From positions 1-64,000 of the forward strand of contig CAVXRO010000002.1 in assembly GCA_963764235.1 (NCBI GenBank): a stretch of DNA of 64,000 nucleotides, given 5' to 3'. The number at the start of each line of letters is the position of its first letter. Position 1 is the first letter of the stretch. Shown piece by piece: positions 8,358 to 17,199 of the stretch. This DNA comes from DATFVA01 sp963764235 (GTDB taxonomy: Bacteria > Bacteroidota > Ignavibacteria > Ignavibacteriales > Ignavibacteriaceae). The translations under genes and the position numbers were made by a program. The notes under the pieces are model-generated. The model had not been told where the DNA came from, did not search any database, and saw only the letters and a list, made by a program, of their open reading frames with translations.

Positions 8358-8541
8358 GTATGTCATTTCAACCCCCTGTCATCTCGACCGCAGAGAGAGA
8401 TCTTATATTTTCATATCCCCGCCATTTCTGCGGATATTCGTTCATACTATAAAATATTTTTATTGTCGAATATTGTGTTTGACCCTTTTTCTTTATATGT
8501 TAGTGTACCCCTTTGAGGGGGGTGCAGCCCCCGGTGGGGGA
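8358..8541. repeat. intergenic phrase repeat plus G/C-run palindromic element
   Basis: Positions 8358-8408 carry two degenerate copies of a GTCAT(T/C)TC(A/G)ACC phrase followed by GCAGAGAGAGATCTTAT, a form dispersed in many Bacteroidota genomes. At 8508-8541 CCCCT-TTG-AGGGG is followed by GGGGG-TGCAG-CCCCC, two small palindromes built of G and C runs. Together they look like interspersed repeats between two genes, not coding sequence. Confidence 0.5.
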
Positions 8542-8574
8542 AAATAATTATTAAAGAGGTCAAAAAAGCAGAAA

Positions 8575-9432
8575 ATGACTGATTTAATTGAGAAATTGCA
8601 GCAAATAGGACTCTCGAAACGCGAGTCAGAGATCTATATCGCCCTCCTTTCAAAAAAAGAATTCAGTGCCCCGGAAATAGGAAAAATTACTTCGGTTTCA
8701 AGAAATAAATCTTATGAGGTTCTTCAGAGCCTGGTTAAGAAAAAACTTGTTAACGAAAAACTGAAGAACGGCACCAAGGTGTTCAGCGCAATTCAGCCCG
8801 ATATTGCCCTGGATAATATTATTTCCGTCTATGAGGAGGAATTAAATGAGAAGAGGCAGCTGTCCGCCGGGTTCAGCGCGGAATTAATGGAGCTGCATAC
8901 CGCAAATGAGAAGATCTCAAATCCCCTCGACTATATTGAGATACTAACCGACCTTGGTCAGATCAGGAAGCGTTGGATGGATCTGCAGGCAAATGCTTCT
9001 TCTGAGATCCTCGGGTTTAATAAACCTCCTTTTGCGGTAAGCCTTGAACAGAATGTTTCTAACCAGCAGAAGATCATGCAGAGGAAAATTAAGGAAAGGG
9101 GTATTTATGAATCCAGTAACGTTAATTCTCAGGATTCGTTTTACCATTTTATTGCCGCGATAGAGGCTTATGAACGTATCGGTGAGGAGGTGAGGGTTAA
9201 TCCTTCTCTGCCGATGAAAATAATAATCATAGATGAGCGGATAACCATGCTCGCGCTGAATGATCCGGTTTCCATGAAGCCGAGTATTACAACAATAATT
9301 GTTGAACATCCGGATTATGCCAGAGCCCAGAAGTTGATTTTTGAATATTACTGGAATAAATCGTACACAATCGCTGAGTTTAAGAAGAGATCTATAGATG
9401 GCAGAGCCTGGGATTCGCCTTCTATAGTTTAG
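8575..9432 (+). CDS. TrmB-family transcriptional regulator
   Basis: DNA-binding regulator of 285 residues. The N-terminal 75 residues are a winged helix of the TrmB type (LIEKLQQIGLSKRESEIYIALLSKKEFSAPEIGKITSVSRNKSYEVLQSLVKKKLVNE), followed by a coiled-coil linker and a C-terminal effector-type domain of about 180 residues. TrmB proteins are common in Archaea and scattered in Bacteria, where many sense sugars; the ligand here cannot be told. The ATG is 15 bases past AAAGAGGT, a slightly long spacing. A T-tailed hairpin follows, so it is probably transcribed alone. Confidence 0.85.
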   Translation: MTDLIEKLQQIGLSKRESEIYIALLSKKEFSAPEIGKITSVSRNKSYEVLQSLVKKKLVNEKLKNGTKVFSAIQPDIALDNIISVYEEELNEKRQLSAGFSAELMELHTANEKISNPLDYIEILTDLGQIRKRWMDLQANASSEILGFNKPPFAVSLEQNVSNQQKIMQRKIKERGIYESSNVNSQDSFYHFIAAIEAYERIGEEVRVNPSLPMKIIIIDERITMLALNDPVSMKPSITTIIVEHPDYARAQKLIFEYYWNKSYTIAEFKKRSIDGRAWDSPSIV

Positions 9433-9473
9433 TTTGTAAATATCAATTCTTTATACGGAAAAGTGCGTATATG

Positions 9474-9520
9474 AAAAAAGAAATCGTTCCATATCTTAAT
9501 TGAGAAGGGTTTCTTTTTTT
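9474..9520 (+). terminator. rho-independent-type terminator after TrmB gene
   Basis: AAAAAAGAAATC (9474-9485) pairs with GGTTTCTTTTTT (9508-9519), 12 bp with one wobble, and the 3' arm merges into a T-run. It lies 42 bases after the regulator's stop codon. Confidence 0.65.
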
Positions 9521-9641
9521 TATATATAGTTTGGGATATCCTGATTCGGGAAATATTAAACTGCTTTTCTACCGTCCCACATTAAATGACCCCTGAGCGG
9601 GTTAGTAATAGTTTCTCCAATTATAATATAGTGAGGTTTCT

Positions 9642-11570
9642 GTGAAGTCATTATATGCACTTCCGGTCATTCTGCTTTGCTTTATGACAAACACTTCCGC
9701 TGAGCTTCAATCTCTTTCTGACAGCGCGATTACGGCATGGACAGCCTTTTATAATGGTCCGGGTAATGATATCGACCAGGCCTGTGCCGTTGCGGTTGAT
9801 GGTTCGAACAATGTATATGTTACCGGAGCAAGTCCCGGCCAGTCTTCGTCAAATGATCTTGCAACTGTTAAATATAACTCTTCGGGCATTCAGCAGTGGG
9901 CGGCGCGATATAATGGTCCCGGGAACGGCGACGACCAGGCGAAGGCTATTGCAGTTGACGACTATGGAAATGTTTATGTTACCGGATACAGCTTTGGTGT
10001 AAATTCATCCGATTATACCACTATTAAGTATGATGCCTCTGGTACGGAGGTGTGGACGGCACGTTTTAACGGAACAGCTGATAATGACGACAGGGCTAAT
10101 GCGATTGCCGTTGATAATTCGGGCAACGTTTATGTTACGGGAATGAGTACCGGTACGCTGTATGACTATGATTATGTTACAATAAAATATAATTCAGCCG
10201 GTACGCAGGAATGGACTGCCGTGTATAACGGACCGGGGGATTTTATCGACTATGCCTGCTCCGTCGCCGTTAATGATTCCGGAAATGTATACACGGCAGG
10301 ATGGAGCACGGGTATAAATGGTTTTAATGACTATGCAACGGTAAAGTATGATCCCGATGGAACGGAGATATGGGCGGCCCGCTATCATGGTCCCGCAGAG
10401 GAAAGTAGCGATGCCTGCTATGCTATGAAGGTTGATTGTGCCGGTAATGTGTACGTTACCGGGGGAAGCGTAAATCTGAACGGGGATCGTGATTATACTA
10501 CTATTAAGTATAGTCCGTCGGGATCTGAAGAATGGACCGCACGCTATAACGGGATAGAATTCGGATTTGATACGGCTCTTGATCTGGTCGTCGATTGTTC
10601 GGGCAATGTTTATGTGACAGGCAAAAGTGAGGGTCTGAATACCAGTCTTGATTACCTTACTGTGAAGTATAATTCGTCCGGTAATGAAGAGTGGACTGCA
10701 CGATACGACGGACCGGCTCACTCTGAAGACGGGGCATCTTCTATCGCCATGGATAATTCGGGCAATATATACGTTACCGGGATCGGCACGGGATTGAATT
10801 CATCCTTCGATTATACAACAATAAAATATAACCCCTCAGGTACCGAGGAATGGGTTTCTGTTTTCAACGGCACCGATAACAGTGAGGACTGGGGCTGTGA
10901 TGTTGCGGTTGATGGTTCAGACAATGTATACGTGACAGGTTATAGTTTTAATTCGTCATCTTCATTCGATTACGCTACTATTAAATATCAGCAGTTACCT
11001 GTGCCTGTTGAATTCAGCTCCTTCTCGGCAAATGCCGCTGGTAGTGACGTGGTTCTGAACTGGGTGACCTCAACCGAAACAAATAACAGTGGTTTCGATA
11101 TTGAAAGAACGGAAGTAACAAAAGATAACGCTGATTGGGTGAAGATTGGATTTGAAGCCGGCAGCGGAACAACAACGAAACCCGTATCATATACTTTTAC
11201 CGACAGGAATGTTTCTGCGGGCGTGTATGCCTACCGGTTAAAGCAGATAGATCTTGATGGTTCATTCTCTTACTCAAACGCGGCTGAAGCGGAAGTAAAT
11301 ACACCGCTGCGGTTTTCATTAAGCAGTAATTATCCTAATCCTTTTAATCCTTCAACTCAGATTGAGTATTCTGTTCCGGATGACGCTTATGTAAGCCTGA
11401 AAGTATATAACACGCTTGGTCAGCAGGCCGCATGCCCGGTTGATGGAATGGTGAAAGCCGGAATCCATAAAGTTGTGTTTAACGCTTCCGGTTTGTCGAG
11501 CGGCGTTTACTATTACAAAATTGAGTCGGATAACAAGGTTCTTGTTAAAAAGATGATGGTCGTGAAATAA
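9642..11570 (+). CDS. secreted SBBP-repeat beta-propeller protein with T9SS sorting domain (copy 1)
   Basis: Surface or secreted protein of 642 residues. After a signal peptide come eight repeats of about 52 residues of the form WxARYNGPxxxxDxAxxIAVDxSGNVYVTGxSxxxxxxxDYxTIKYNxSGxxE (residues about 30-450), the SBBP beta-propeller repeat. A fibronectin-like stretch (PVEFSSFSANAAGSDVVLNWVTSTETNNSGFDIER) follows, then the T9SS domain (SSNYPNPFNPSTQIEYSVPDDAYVSLKVYNTLGQQ). The start is GTG with GAGGT seven bases upstream. The next gene is a paralogue with the same layout. The function of such propellers is not established; adhesion or ligand binding are guesses. Confidence 0.9.
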   Translation: MKSLYALPVILLCFMTNTSAELQSLSDSAITAWTAFYNGPGNDIDQACAVAVDGSNNVYVTGASPGQSSSNDLATVKYNSSGIQQWAARYNGPGNGDDQAKAIAVDDYGNVYVTGYSFGVNSSDYTTIKYDASGTEVWTARFNGTADNDDRANAIAVDNSGNVYVTGMSTGTLYDYDYVTIKYNSAGTQEWTAVYNGPGDFIDYACSVAVNDSGNVYTAGWSTGINGFNDYATVKYDPDGTEIWAARYHGPAEESSDACYAMKVDCAGNVYVTGGSVNLNGDRDYTTIKYSPSGSEEWTARYNGIEFGFDTALDLVVDCSGNVYVTGKSEGLNTSLDYLTVKYNSSGNEEWTARYDGPAHSEDGASSIAMDNSGNIYVTGIGTGLNSSFDYTTIKYNPSGTEEWVSVFNGTDNSEDWGCDVAVDGSDNVYVTGYSFNSSSSFDYATIKYQQLPVPVEFSSFSANAAGSDVVLNWVTSTETNNSGFDIERTEVTKDNADWVKIGFEAGSGTTTKPVSYTFTDRNVSAGVYAYRLKQIDLDGSFSYSNAAEAEVNTPLRFSLSSNYPNPFNPSTQIEYSVPDDAYVSLKVYNTLGQQAACPVDGMVKAGIHKVVFNASGLSSGVYYYKIESDNKVLVKKMMVVK

Positions 11571-11613
11571 GTTCTGTTACTTCAATTATTAATTTTTATA
11601 TAAGGAGGTTCAT

Positions 11614-13578
11614 ATGAAAAATATATACCTGCTCCTTTTCATCAGTTTGAATCTTGTGTTTCTTAATGGACAGTCCAGTCAAAACGGACTCTTCTCCTCC
11701 TCCTATATTGGCGGAGCCTCATCTGAAACCCTCACTGATAGTGCCCATCAGATATGGTCAGCCCGGTATGATGGTCCGGGTAATGACTGGGATGAGGCTC
11801 TCGCTATTGCACTGGACGGTTTGGGCAATGTTTACGTAACCGGAGGGAGTCCTCCCGCACCTTTTACCGCATTCGACTACGCCACTATTAAGTACGATGC
11901 TTCCGGTACGCAGCAATGGGTTGCGAGGTATACGGGTACACCTTCCGGCGTAGATGAGGCTTTTGCAATTGCAGCCGACAATTCAGGGAATGTTTATATA
12001 ACCGGGTACAGCGACGGCGGAGTAACTTCGAACGATTACGCTACAATAAAATATAACACTTCCGGCGATCAACTGTGGGTTGCCAGGTATAACGGACCGG
12101 CAAGTGATGATGATGCGGCAAATGCAATAGCTGTTGATAATTCAGGCAGCGTTTTTGTTACGGGCTCCAGCAGATCTACACTGTATAACTATGATTGTGC
12201 CACTGTTAAATATGACCCCTCGGGTAATCAGCTTTGGGCCGCCAGGTACGATGGACCCGCAAATAGTTCTGATAACGGGTCTTCGGTGGCGGTTGATGAT
12301 CTGGGAAATGTTTATGTTGCAGGGTTCAGTATGAATTCAAGCGGACTTTTTGATTATATTACTATAAAGTACAATTCGGCCGGTGTTCAGCAGTGGGCTA
12401 TACGGTATGGAGCAGACGGAAGCGGGGATAATATTTGTACCGCGATGGCCATTGACGGGTCAGGTAATGTGTATGTTACCGGCGGCAGTACAAGTGCAGG
12501 CGCGCCGCTTGATTATGTTACTATTAAATATAATTCTGCGGGCGAGGAACTATGGGTTGCCCGCTATGATGGGCCGGGAATTGACTTTGATGAGGCTAAA
12601 TCTGTTAAGGTTGATGCTTCCGGAAATGTATTTGTATCCGGGAAGAGCTTTGATGTTAATACATACCTTGATTTTGCTACCGTAAAGTACAACTCGTTGG
12701 GTATCCAGCAGTGGGCTGCAAGATACGATGGTCCCCTTAGTATTGATGATGAGGTTACGGGTATGGCACTTGATAATCAGGGTAATGTTTATGTAACGGG
12801 TGTCTGTGTGGGGGAGACGATGGATTACGATTTCTTCACTTTTAAATATAATACTTCCGGCGAAGAACAATGGATGGCTACCTATAATGGTACGGGAAAT
12901 ATGGGCGACAAGCCTTTCGGTATTGCAGTAGACGCTGCGGGGTATGTCTACGTTGCAGGTTACAGTTACGGCGAAACTTCTTTTGATTATGCTACAGTGA
13001 AATACGGACAGACTGTGGTACCCGTCGAACTGGTTTCTTTTAGTGCAGTTCCGTCCGGCAGTAATGTGAATTTGTCATGGACAACGGCAACCGAGACAAA
13101 TAATAAGGGCTTTCTGATAGAGAGAAAATCATTAGACGGCCGCTGCGAGGATATAGGTTTTGTAAACGGACAGGGGACAACAACCTCTTTGCATGAATAC
13201 AGCTACTGCGACAGAAATATCGGGACCGGCAGCTATTCTTACAGGTTAAAGCAGGTGGACTTTAACGGGACAATAAACTTTTCCAGAGACGTGGACGTTA
13301 CTGTGGATGCTCCTTCGAATTTTGCTCTGGCTCAGAATTATCCCAATCCATTTAACCCGTCAACAACAATAGAATACACCCTGCCTTCTGATGGATTTGT
13401 AACACTGGACATTTATAATGCCCTCGGTCAGCATGTTGCATCACTGGTTAAAGGTTCTGAAAAGGCGGGTGTGCATAAGGTGGTATTTAATGCAGAGAAT
13501 TTATCCAGCGGAATGTACTATTACAGGATCGAAACCGGAAGCAGTGCTGCCGTAAGAAAAATGATGCTGATGAAATAA
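11614..13578 (+). CDS. secreted SBBP-repeat beta-propeller protein with T9SS sorting domain (copy 2)
   Basis: Tandem paralogue of the preceding gene, 654 residues, 43 bases downstream with a strong AAGGAGG site. It has a signal peptide, eight SBBP repeats (for example WAARYDGPANSSDNGSSVAV followed by DDLGNVYVAG), the same linker domain (VPVELVSFSAVPSGSNVNLSWTTATETNNKGFLIERKS) and a T9SS domain (AQNYPNPFNPSTTIEYTLPSDGFVTLDIYNALGQHVASLV), ending in KMMLMK. The repeats have diverged from copy 1 along their length, so the duplication is not recent. A perfect hairpin follows the stop. Confidence 0.9.
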   Translation: MKNIYLLLFISLNLVFLNGQSSQNGLFSSSYIGGASSETLTDSAHQIWSARYDGPGNDWDEALAIALDGLGNVYVTGGSPPAPFTAFDYATIKYDASGTQQWVARYTGTPSGVDEAFAIAADNSGNVYITGYSDGGVTSNDYATIKYNTSGDQLWVARYNGPASDDDAANAIAVDNSGSVFVTGSSRSTLYNYDCATVKYDPSGNQLWAARYDGPANSSDNGSSVAVDDLGNVYVAGFSMNSSGLFDYITIKYNSAGVQQWAIRYGADGSGDNICTAMAIDGSGNVYVTGGSTSAGAPLDYVTIKYNSAGEELWVARYDGPGIDFDEAKSVKVDASGNVFVSGKSFDVNTYLDFATVKYNSLGIQQWAARYDGPLSIDDEVTGMALDNQGNVYVTGVCVGETMDYDFFTFKYNTSGEEQWMATYNGTGNMGDKPFGIAVDAAGYVYVAGYSYGETSFDYATVKYGQTVVPVELVSFSAVPSGSNVNLSWTTATETNNKGFLIERKSLDGRCEDIGFVNGQGTTTSLHEYSYCDRNIGTGSYSYRLKQVDFNGTINFSRDVDVTVDAPSNFALAQNYPNPFNPSTTIEYTLPSDGFVTLDIYNALGQHVASLVKGSEKAGVHKVVFNAENLSSGMYYYRIETGSSAAVRKMMLMK

Positions 13579-13620
13579 TATCATCCGGCGATACACTTTC
13601 AAAAGGGATTTTCCTTATTT

Positions 13621-13649
13621 TGGGATCAGATATTGAAAATCTGATCCCA
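13621..13649 (+). terminator. 11-bp perfect hairpin abutting the next ribosome site
   Basis: TGGGATCAGAT (13621-13631) pairs with ATCTGATCCCA (13639-13649). No T-run follows. The 3' arm ends at the first base of the AGGG ribosome site (13649-13652) of the DUF2779 gene. It may terminate the SBBP transcript or control access to that ribosome site. Confidence 0.45.
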
Positions 13650-13659
13650 GGGTATTAAA

Positions 13660-15141
13660 ATGGCATCACATCTTTTAAGTAAATCTTCTTTTCTGAAGGG
13701 ACTCCAGTGCGGGAAGGGTCTCTATCTTTATAAACATCATTACGACTGGGCTGACGAGATATCCGATAGTCAGCAGGCGATATTCCAGACGGGACACAAC
13801 GTGGGAAAGCTGGCGCAGACCCTGTTACCGGGCGGTGTTGATGCGTCGCTGCCGTTTGGTGATCATCCCGGATCGGATGAACAGGTCAGACTTACAACTC
13901 AACTCATCGACAGCGGTCAGAAGGTGATCTATGAGGCGGCTTTCCTTTTTGACGAGGTTCTGGTTATTGCTGATATTATGGTGAGGTGGGGGAATAAGTG
14001 GAAGCTGTATGAGGTGAAAAGTTCTACCGGGGTTAAGGAGGTGCATTATCCGGATGCCGCGGTTCAGTATTATGTTATTTCAAAATGCGGACTGGATGTT
14101 GCCGACGTCTCGATCGTCTATATAAATAATAAGTATACAAGGCATGGTGAGCTTGATGTTTCGCAGCTGTTCAGCATCCAGTCGGTGTGGAACGAGGTTA
14201 ATGAGATGCAGTATGCTGTTGAAGAGGATATTAAGAGATTCAAAAAGCTGCTGGCACAGAAGGAGATCCCGAGGATGGATATTGGTCCTTACTGCAGTGA
14301 TCCGTACCTCTGTTCTTTTATCGGGTATTGCTGGAAGGATATCCCCGCGAATTCGGTGTTTGATATCGGGGGAATGCAGGCGAAGAAAAAGTTCGCTATG
14401 TATAATGAGGGGATAGTGAGACTGGAGGATATTCCTCTTGATTATCCGCTGAACGCTTCGCAGTATCTGCAGGTTGAAAGCTACAGGAAGAGATCGACGC
14501 ATATCGATAAGAAGGCTGTAAAGGAGTTTCTGGATTCGCTTTCTTATCCTCTTTATTTCCTTGATTTTGAAACGATAAATCCTGCCGTGCCGCTGTTCGA
14601 TAACGCGCATCCCTACCAGCAGATACCCTTTCAGTATTCGCTTCATTGTAAGGATACGTCCGGATCGGAGACGGAGCATTATGAGTTCCTTGCCGATGCT
14701 GCGGGCGATCCAAGGATACCGTTCGTTGAAAGTCTTCTTCGAGATATCGGAAAGAAGGGGGATATTCTTGTGTACAATCAGGCATTCGAGAGTACACGAT
14801 TGAAGGAACTGGAGAGGGATTTTCCGGGCTACAGTAAGAGGATAAATAATGTGCTCTCGAGGATAACTGACTTAATGGTTCCGTTCAAACAGAAGCACTA
14901 TTACACACACGAAATGAACGGGAGCTACTCGATAAAGTCAGTGCTGCCTGCGCTTGTGCCTGAGATGTCATACTCCGAACTTGAGATAGGGGAGGGAGGA
15001 ACGGCCTCGCGCGCGTTTGAGAGTCTTTATTTTGAGGAGGATGCGGATCGTGTAAGCGAGGTACGCCGCCAGCTGCTTGCCTACTGCGGCACCGACACCC
15101 TCGCCATGGTAAAGATCTTCGAGGTGCTTGGTACGAAATGA
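13660..15141 (+). CDS. DUF2779 protein: RecB/Cas4-like nuclease plus DEDD-type exonuclease domain
   Basis: A 493-residue protein of the DUF2779 family. The N-terminal half resembles a RecB/Cas4 nuclease: an Asp at about 105 (VIADIMVRW) and EVK at 118-120. Four cysteines (C17, C212, C218, C224) are spaced like the Fe-S cluster of Cas4/AddB-type nucleases. The C-terminal half begins YFLDFETINPAV (D302, E304) and continues with VYNQAFESTRLKELE, a TDLM block near 403-406 and LAYCGTDTLAM (D479), the layout of a DEDD 3'-5' exonuclease. It is thus a probable two-nuclease DNA-processing enzyme. No CRISPR or defence genes surround it. Confidence 0.82.
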   Translation: MASHLLSKSSFLKGLQCGKGLYLYKHHYDWADEISDSQQAIFQTGHNVGKLAQTLLPGGVDASLPFGDHPGSDEQVRLTTQLIDSGQKVIYEAAFLFDEVLVIADIMVRWGNKWKLYEVKSSTGVKEVHYPDAAVQYYVISKCGLDVADVSIVYINNKYTRHGELDVSQLFSIQSVWNEVNEMQYAVEEDIKRFKKLLAQKEIPRMDIGPYCSDPYLCSFIGYCWKDIPANSVFDIGGMQAKKKFAMYNEGIVRLEDIPLDYPLNASQYLQVESYRKRSTHIDKKAVKEFLDSLSYPLYFLDFETINPAVPLFDNAHPYQQIPFQYSLHCKDTSGSETEHYEFLADAAGDPRIPFVESLLRDIGKKGDILVYNQAFESTRLKELERDFPGYSKRINNVLSRITDLMVPFKQKHYYTHEMNGSYSIKSVLPALVPEMSYSELEIGEGGTASRAFESLYFEEDADRVSEVRRQLLAYCGTDTLAMVKIFEVLGTK

Positions 15142-15233
15142 ACAGCTCGGGACGAAGCTGGCAGCAGGTCGGGACCGAGTTGCGGCCAGGCCAGTACAAA
15201 TCCCGCAGAGTAAACGGAGAAATTAAGTTATGA
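15138..15233 (+). CDS. possible 31-residue small protein, overlapped by ATGA at both ends
   Basis: An open frame of 31 codons fills the gap between the DUF2779 and DUF6150 genes. Its ATG shares ATGA with the stop of the former, and its TGA shares ATGA with the start of the latter. The peptide (MNSSGRSWQQVGTELRPGQY and on, ending NGEIKL) is basic and unlike anything I recognise. The double four-base overlap suggests coupled translation, but chance is possible at this length. Confidence 0.35.
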   Translation: MNSSGRSWQQVGTELRPGQYKSRRVNGEIKL

Positions 15234-15562
15234 AAATATTACTGGCTGTATTTATTTTTTTTAGCGCGGCACTCACGTTCGCCCAGAAAGTCTACTCGGT
15301 GCAATATGCCAACCAGGCTGACGTAAAAGTATACCTGGTGGAATACGAGAACCAGGCTGATCTGAAAATCTACAAGGAGAAATACGAGAACCAGGCGAAG
15401 GGCAACGAAGGGAAGTGGTTCTTTACCGAATACGCCAACCAGGCCGACAAGAAAATATACTTCATGGAGTACGCCAACCAGGCCGACCTGAAGATCTACT
15501 TCGTCAAATACGAAAACCAGTCCGGCTGGAACAACAAAAAGAAAATCTATCTGATGTATTAA
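15230..15562 (+). CDS. secreted DUF6150 repeat protein
   Basis: A 110-residue protein with a signal peptide (MKILLAVFIFFSAALTFAQ) followed only by six copies of a roughly 12-residue unit centred on Y(A/E)NQAD(V/L)K(V/I)Y. Two copies carry insertions (AKGNEGKWFF and SGWNNKKKIY). This is the DUF6150 pattern, found in Bacteroidota and of unknown function; the alternating aromatic and polar residues suggest a small all-beta repeat structure outside the inner membrane. The ATG overlaps the stop of the possible 31-residue ORF and has its own GGAGAAA site. Confidence 0.82.
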   Translation: MKILLAVFIFFSAALTFAQKVYSVQYANQADVKVYLVEYENQADLKIYKEKYENQAKGNEGKWFFTEYANQADKKIYFMEYANQADLKIYFVKYENQSGWNNKKKIYLMY

Positions 15563-15797
15563 GTTTCTTTCATAAAAGTTAATATTAGCCCCTTAAATCC
15601 CGACTTTTCCTCCCCTGGAACAAAACAGCATAAGATTGTAACAAATCGGTTAGCCCCAGCACTTCTGAAATTCTACATTTACATCGTTTTTATAAGTCGT
15701 GAAATTCAGCCGGAATTTGGGTGAGCGGCTCAACCGGATCAATTCGGAGTCCAACAGGATCCGGGCTTAATTAATCAAATAAAAGCAGGAGATAAAA

Positions 15798-16439
15798 ATG
15801 AAAACGATGAAACTGATTTACTTGCTTGCTTTACTGCTTTTGGCGCAGACACTGATTGCTCAATCGTCATTTGAAGGGAAGGTTGTGTTTGATCTTAAGG
15901 AGGACGGTAAGCAGCAGACTCTTAATTACTTCGCGAAAGACAAGCTTTTCCGGATGGACATGCCTGAAAAAGGAGGTTCGATATTGTTCGACAGCCGTAA
16001 GTTCAAAATGTACATGCTTGTAGACAAACAAAAAATGTACATGGAATCTGATATGATGCCGCTAAGTGCTGCTTCGGGCGGAGGTTCAATCAGTAAAACA
16101 GGTGAGTCGAAAAATATTCTCGGCTATGAATGCGAAAAATTTGTTTTTACTCAAAAGGATATGAAAGGTGAAGCATGGATGACCAAAGAACTTGGTGCAT
16201 TTATGTTTTTTATGGAATCACAGCAGGAGGTTCCCGACTGGCAGAGTGAAATACTGGATGCTGGTTACTTTCCCCTGCAGGTTACTCAGCACGATCAGAG
16301 AAGAGGTGTAACGAGTATCTATAAAGTAAGGGAAGTTACTCCTATGGGTCTGAGTGATGAGTTATTTAAAGTGCCGTCAGATTATCATAAGCTGAATCTG
16401 ATGAACATGGGTGGATTAGAGGATTTGATCGGGAAATAA
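15798..16439 (+). CDS. DUF4412-containing exported protein
   Basis: A 213-residue exported protein. A signal peptide (MKTMKLIYLLALLLLAQTLIAQ) precedes a domain matching the DUF4412 pattern: SSFEGKVVFDLKEDGKQQTLNYFAKDKLFRMDMPEKGGSILFDSRKFKMYMLVDKQKMYME, then ILGYECEKFVF, a mid-domain conserved cysteine, and FPLQVTQHD. These proteins probably have a LolA-like beta fold and sit in the periplasm; the role is unknown. It is followed 39 bases later by an outer-membrane barrel gene with a similar AAAGGAG site, so the two may be co-expressed. Confidence 0.78.
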   Translation: MKTMKLIYLLALLLLAQTLIAQSSFEGKVVFDLKEDGKQQTLNYFAKDKLFRMDMPEKGGSILFDSRKFKMYMLVDKQKMYMESDMMPLSAASGGGSISKTGESKNILGYECEKFVFTQKDMKGEAWMTKELGAFMFFMESQQEVPDWQSEILDAGYFPLQVTQHDQRRGVTSIYKVREVTPMGLSDELFKVPSDYHKLNLMNMGGLEDLIGK

Positions 16440-16478
16440 ATCAACATTCATCAATTATCAAATAAAGGAGAAAATACT

Positions 16479-17036
16479 ATGAAAACATTTGCATCAATTC
16501 TGCTGATCTTTTTCTGTGCCATTATTACGATCAATGCTCAGCCTAAAATGCATGTCGGCCTTAGTGCAGTTGTTGCGCTGCCGATGGGTACATTCGGTGA
16601 TGTTACGGGAACGGGCTTCGGGGCTCAGGGATCATATGAAATTGGTTTTGGAAATAATTTGTCGGCTGTAGGACAAATAGGTTATATCAGCTGGGCTGCT
16701 AAAGATGCCGGTGATTATAATTTCAGTTATTCTGCTGTACCTGTGCTGGTTGGCGTAAAATACTACGTAACTCCGGGATCCGGCCTGTACTTAAATTCAT
16801 CTGTGGGATTCCACTTTTTTTCTGTTAGTTCAGATGTCCCGACATACTCCTTCGGCGGGATAACTATCGGCGGCGGATCGGCTTCTGCAAGTTCAACTGA
16901 CTTTACTTTTATTGCCGGGGCAGGTTATGAAATTCCCCTGAATAATAAGTTCGCTCTCGATATCGGTGCCGCGTATAACCTGGTAAGTGAAACAAACTAT
17001 ATTTCAATTCACGCCGGGGGAAAAATGGGTTTATAA
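16479..17036 (+). CDS. outer-membrane beta-barrel protein
   Basis: A 185-residue small barrel. A signal peptide (MKTFASILLIFFCAIITINAQ) is followed by alternating hydrophobic strands with Gly and aromatic girdles (MHVGLSAVVALPMGTFGDVTGTGFGAQGSYEIGFGNNLSAVGQIGYISW), typical of the OmpW/OmpA-like small porin family of Bacteroidota. It ends ISIHAGGKMGL, with a terminal hydrophobic residue rather than the usual Phe. No transport role can be assigned. Confidence 0.8.
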   Translation: MKTFASILLIFFCAIITINAQPKMHVGLSAVVALPMGTFGDVTGTGFGAQGSYEIGFGNNLSAVGQIGYISWAAKDAGDYNFSYSAVPVLVGVKYYVTPGSGLYLNSSVGFHFFSVSSDVPTYSFGGITIGGGSASASSTDFTFIAGAGYEIPLNNKFALDIGAAYNLVSETNYISIHAGGKMGL

Positions 17037-17199
17037 ATGTAAATAACACCTGGATACTTAATAATTGAAATCTTATGCCCGGAGCTGCTGCAATAAATCT
17101 ATTTGATGTATTAAATCTAATTTTTATATTACCTTCTGACAGAGAAATTGTGAAAACCCCCTGATTTTATTTACCCGGCCCTTTCAAAGGAGGTCATAG

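Noticed and set aside
8353..8547. 64-codon plus-strand ORF after the T9SS gene
   Set aside because: It is made of dispersed phrase repeats and G/C palindromes, not coding sequence.
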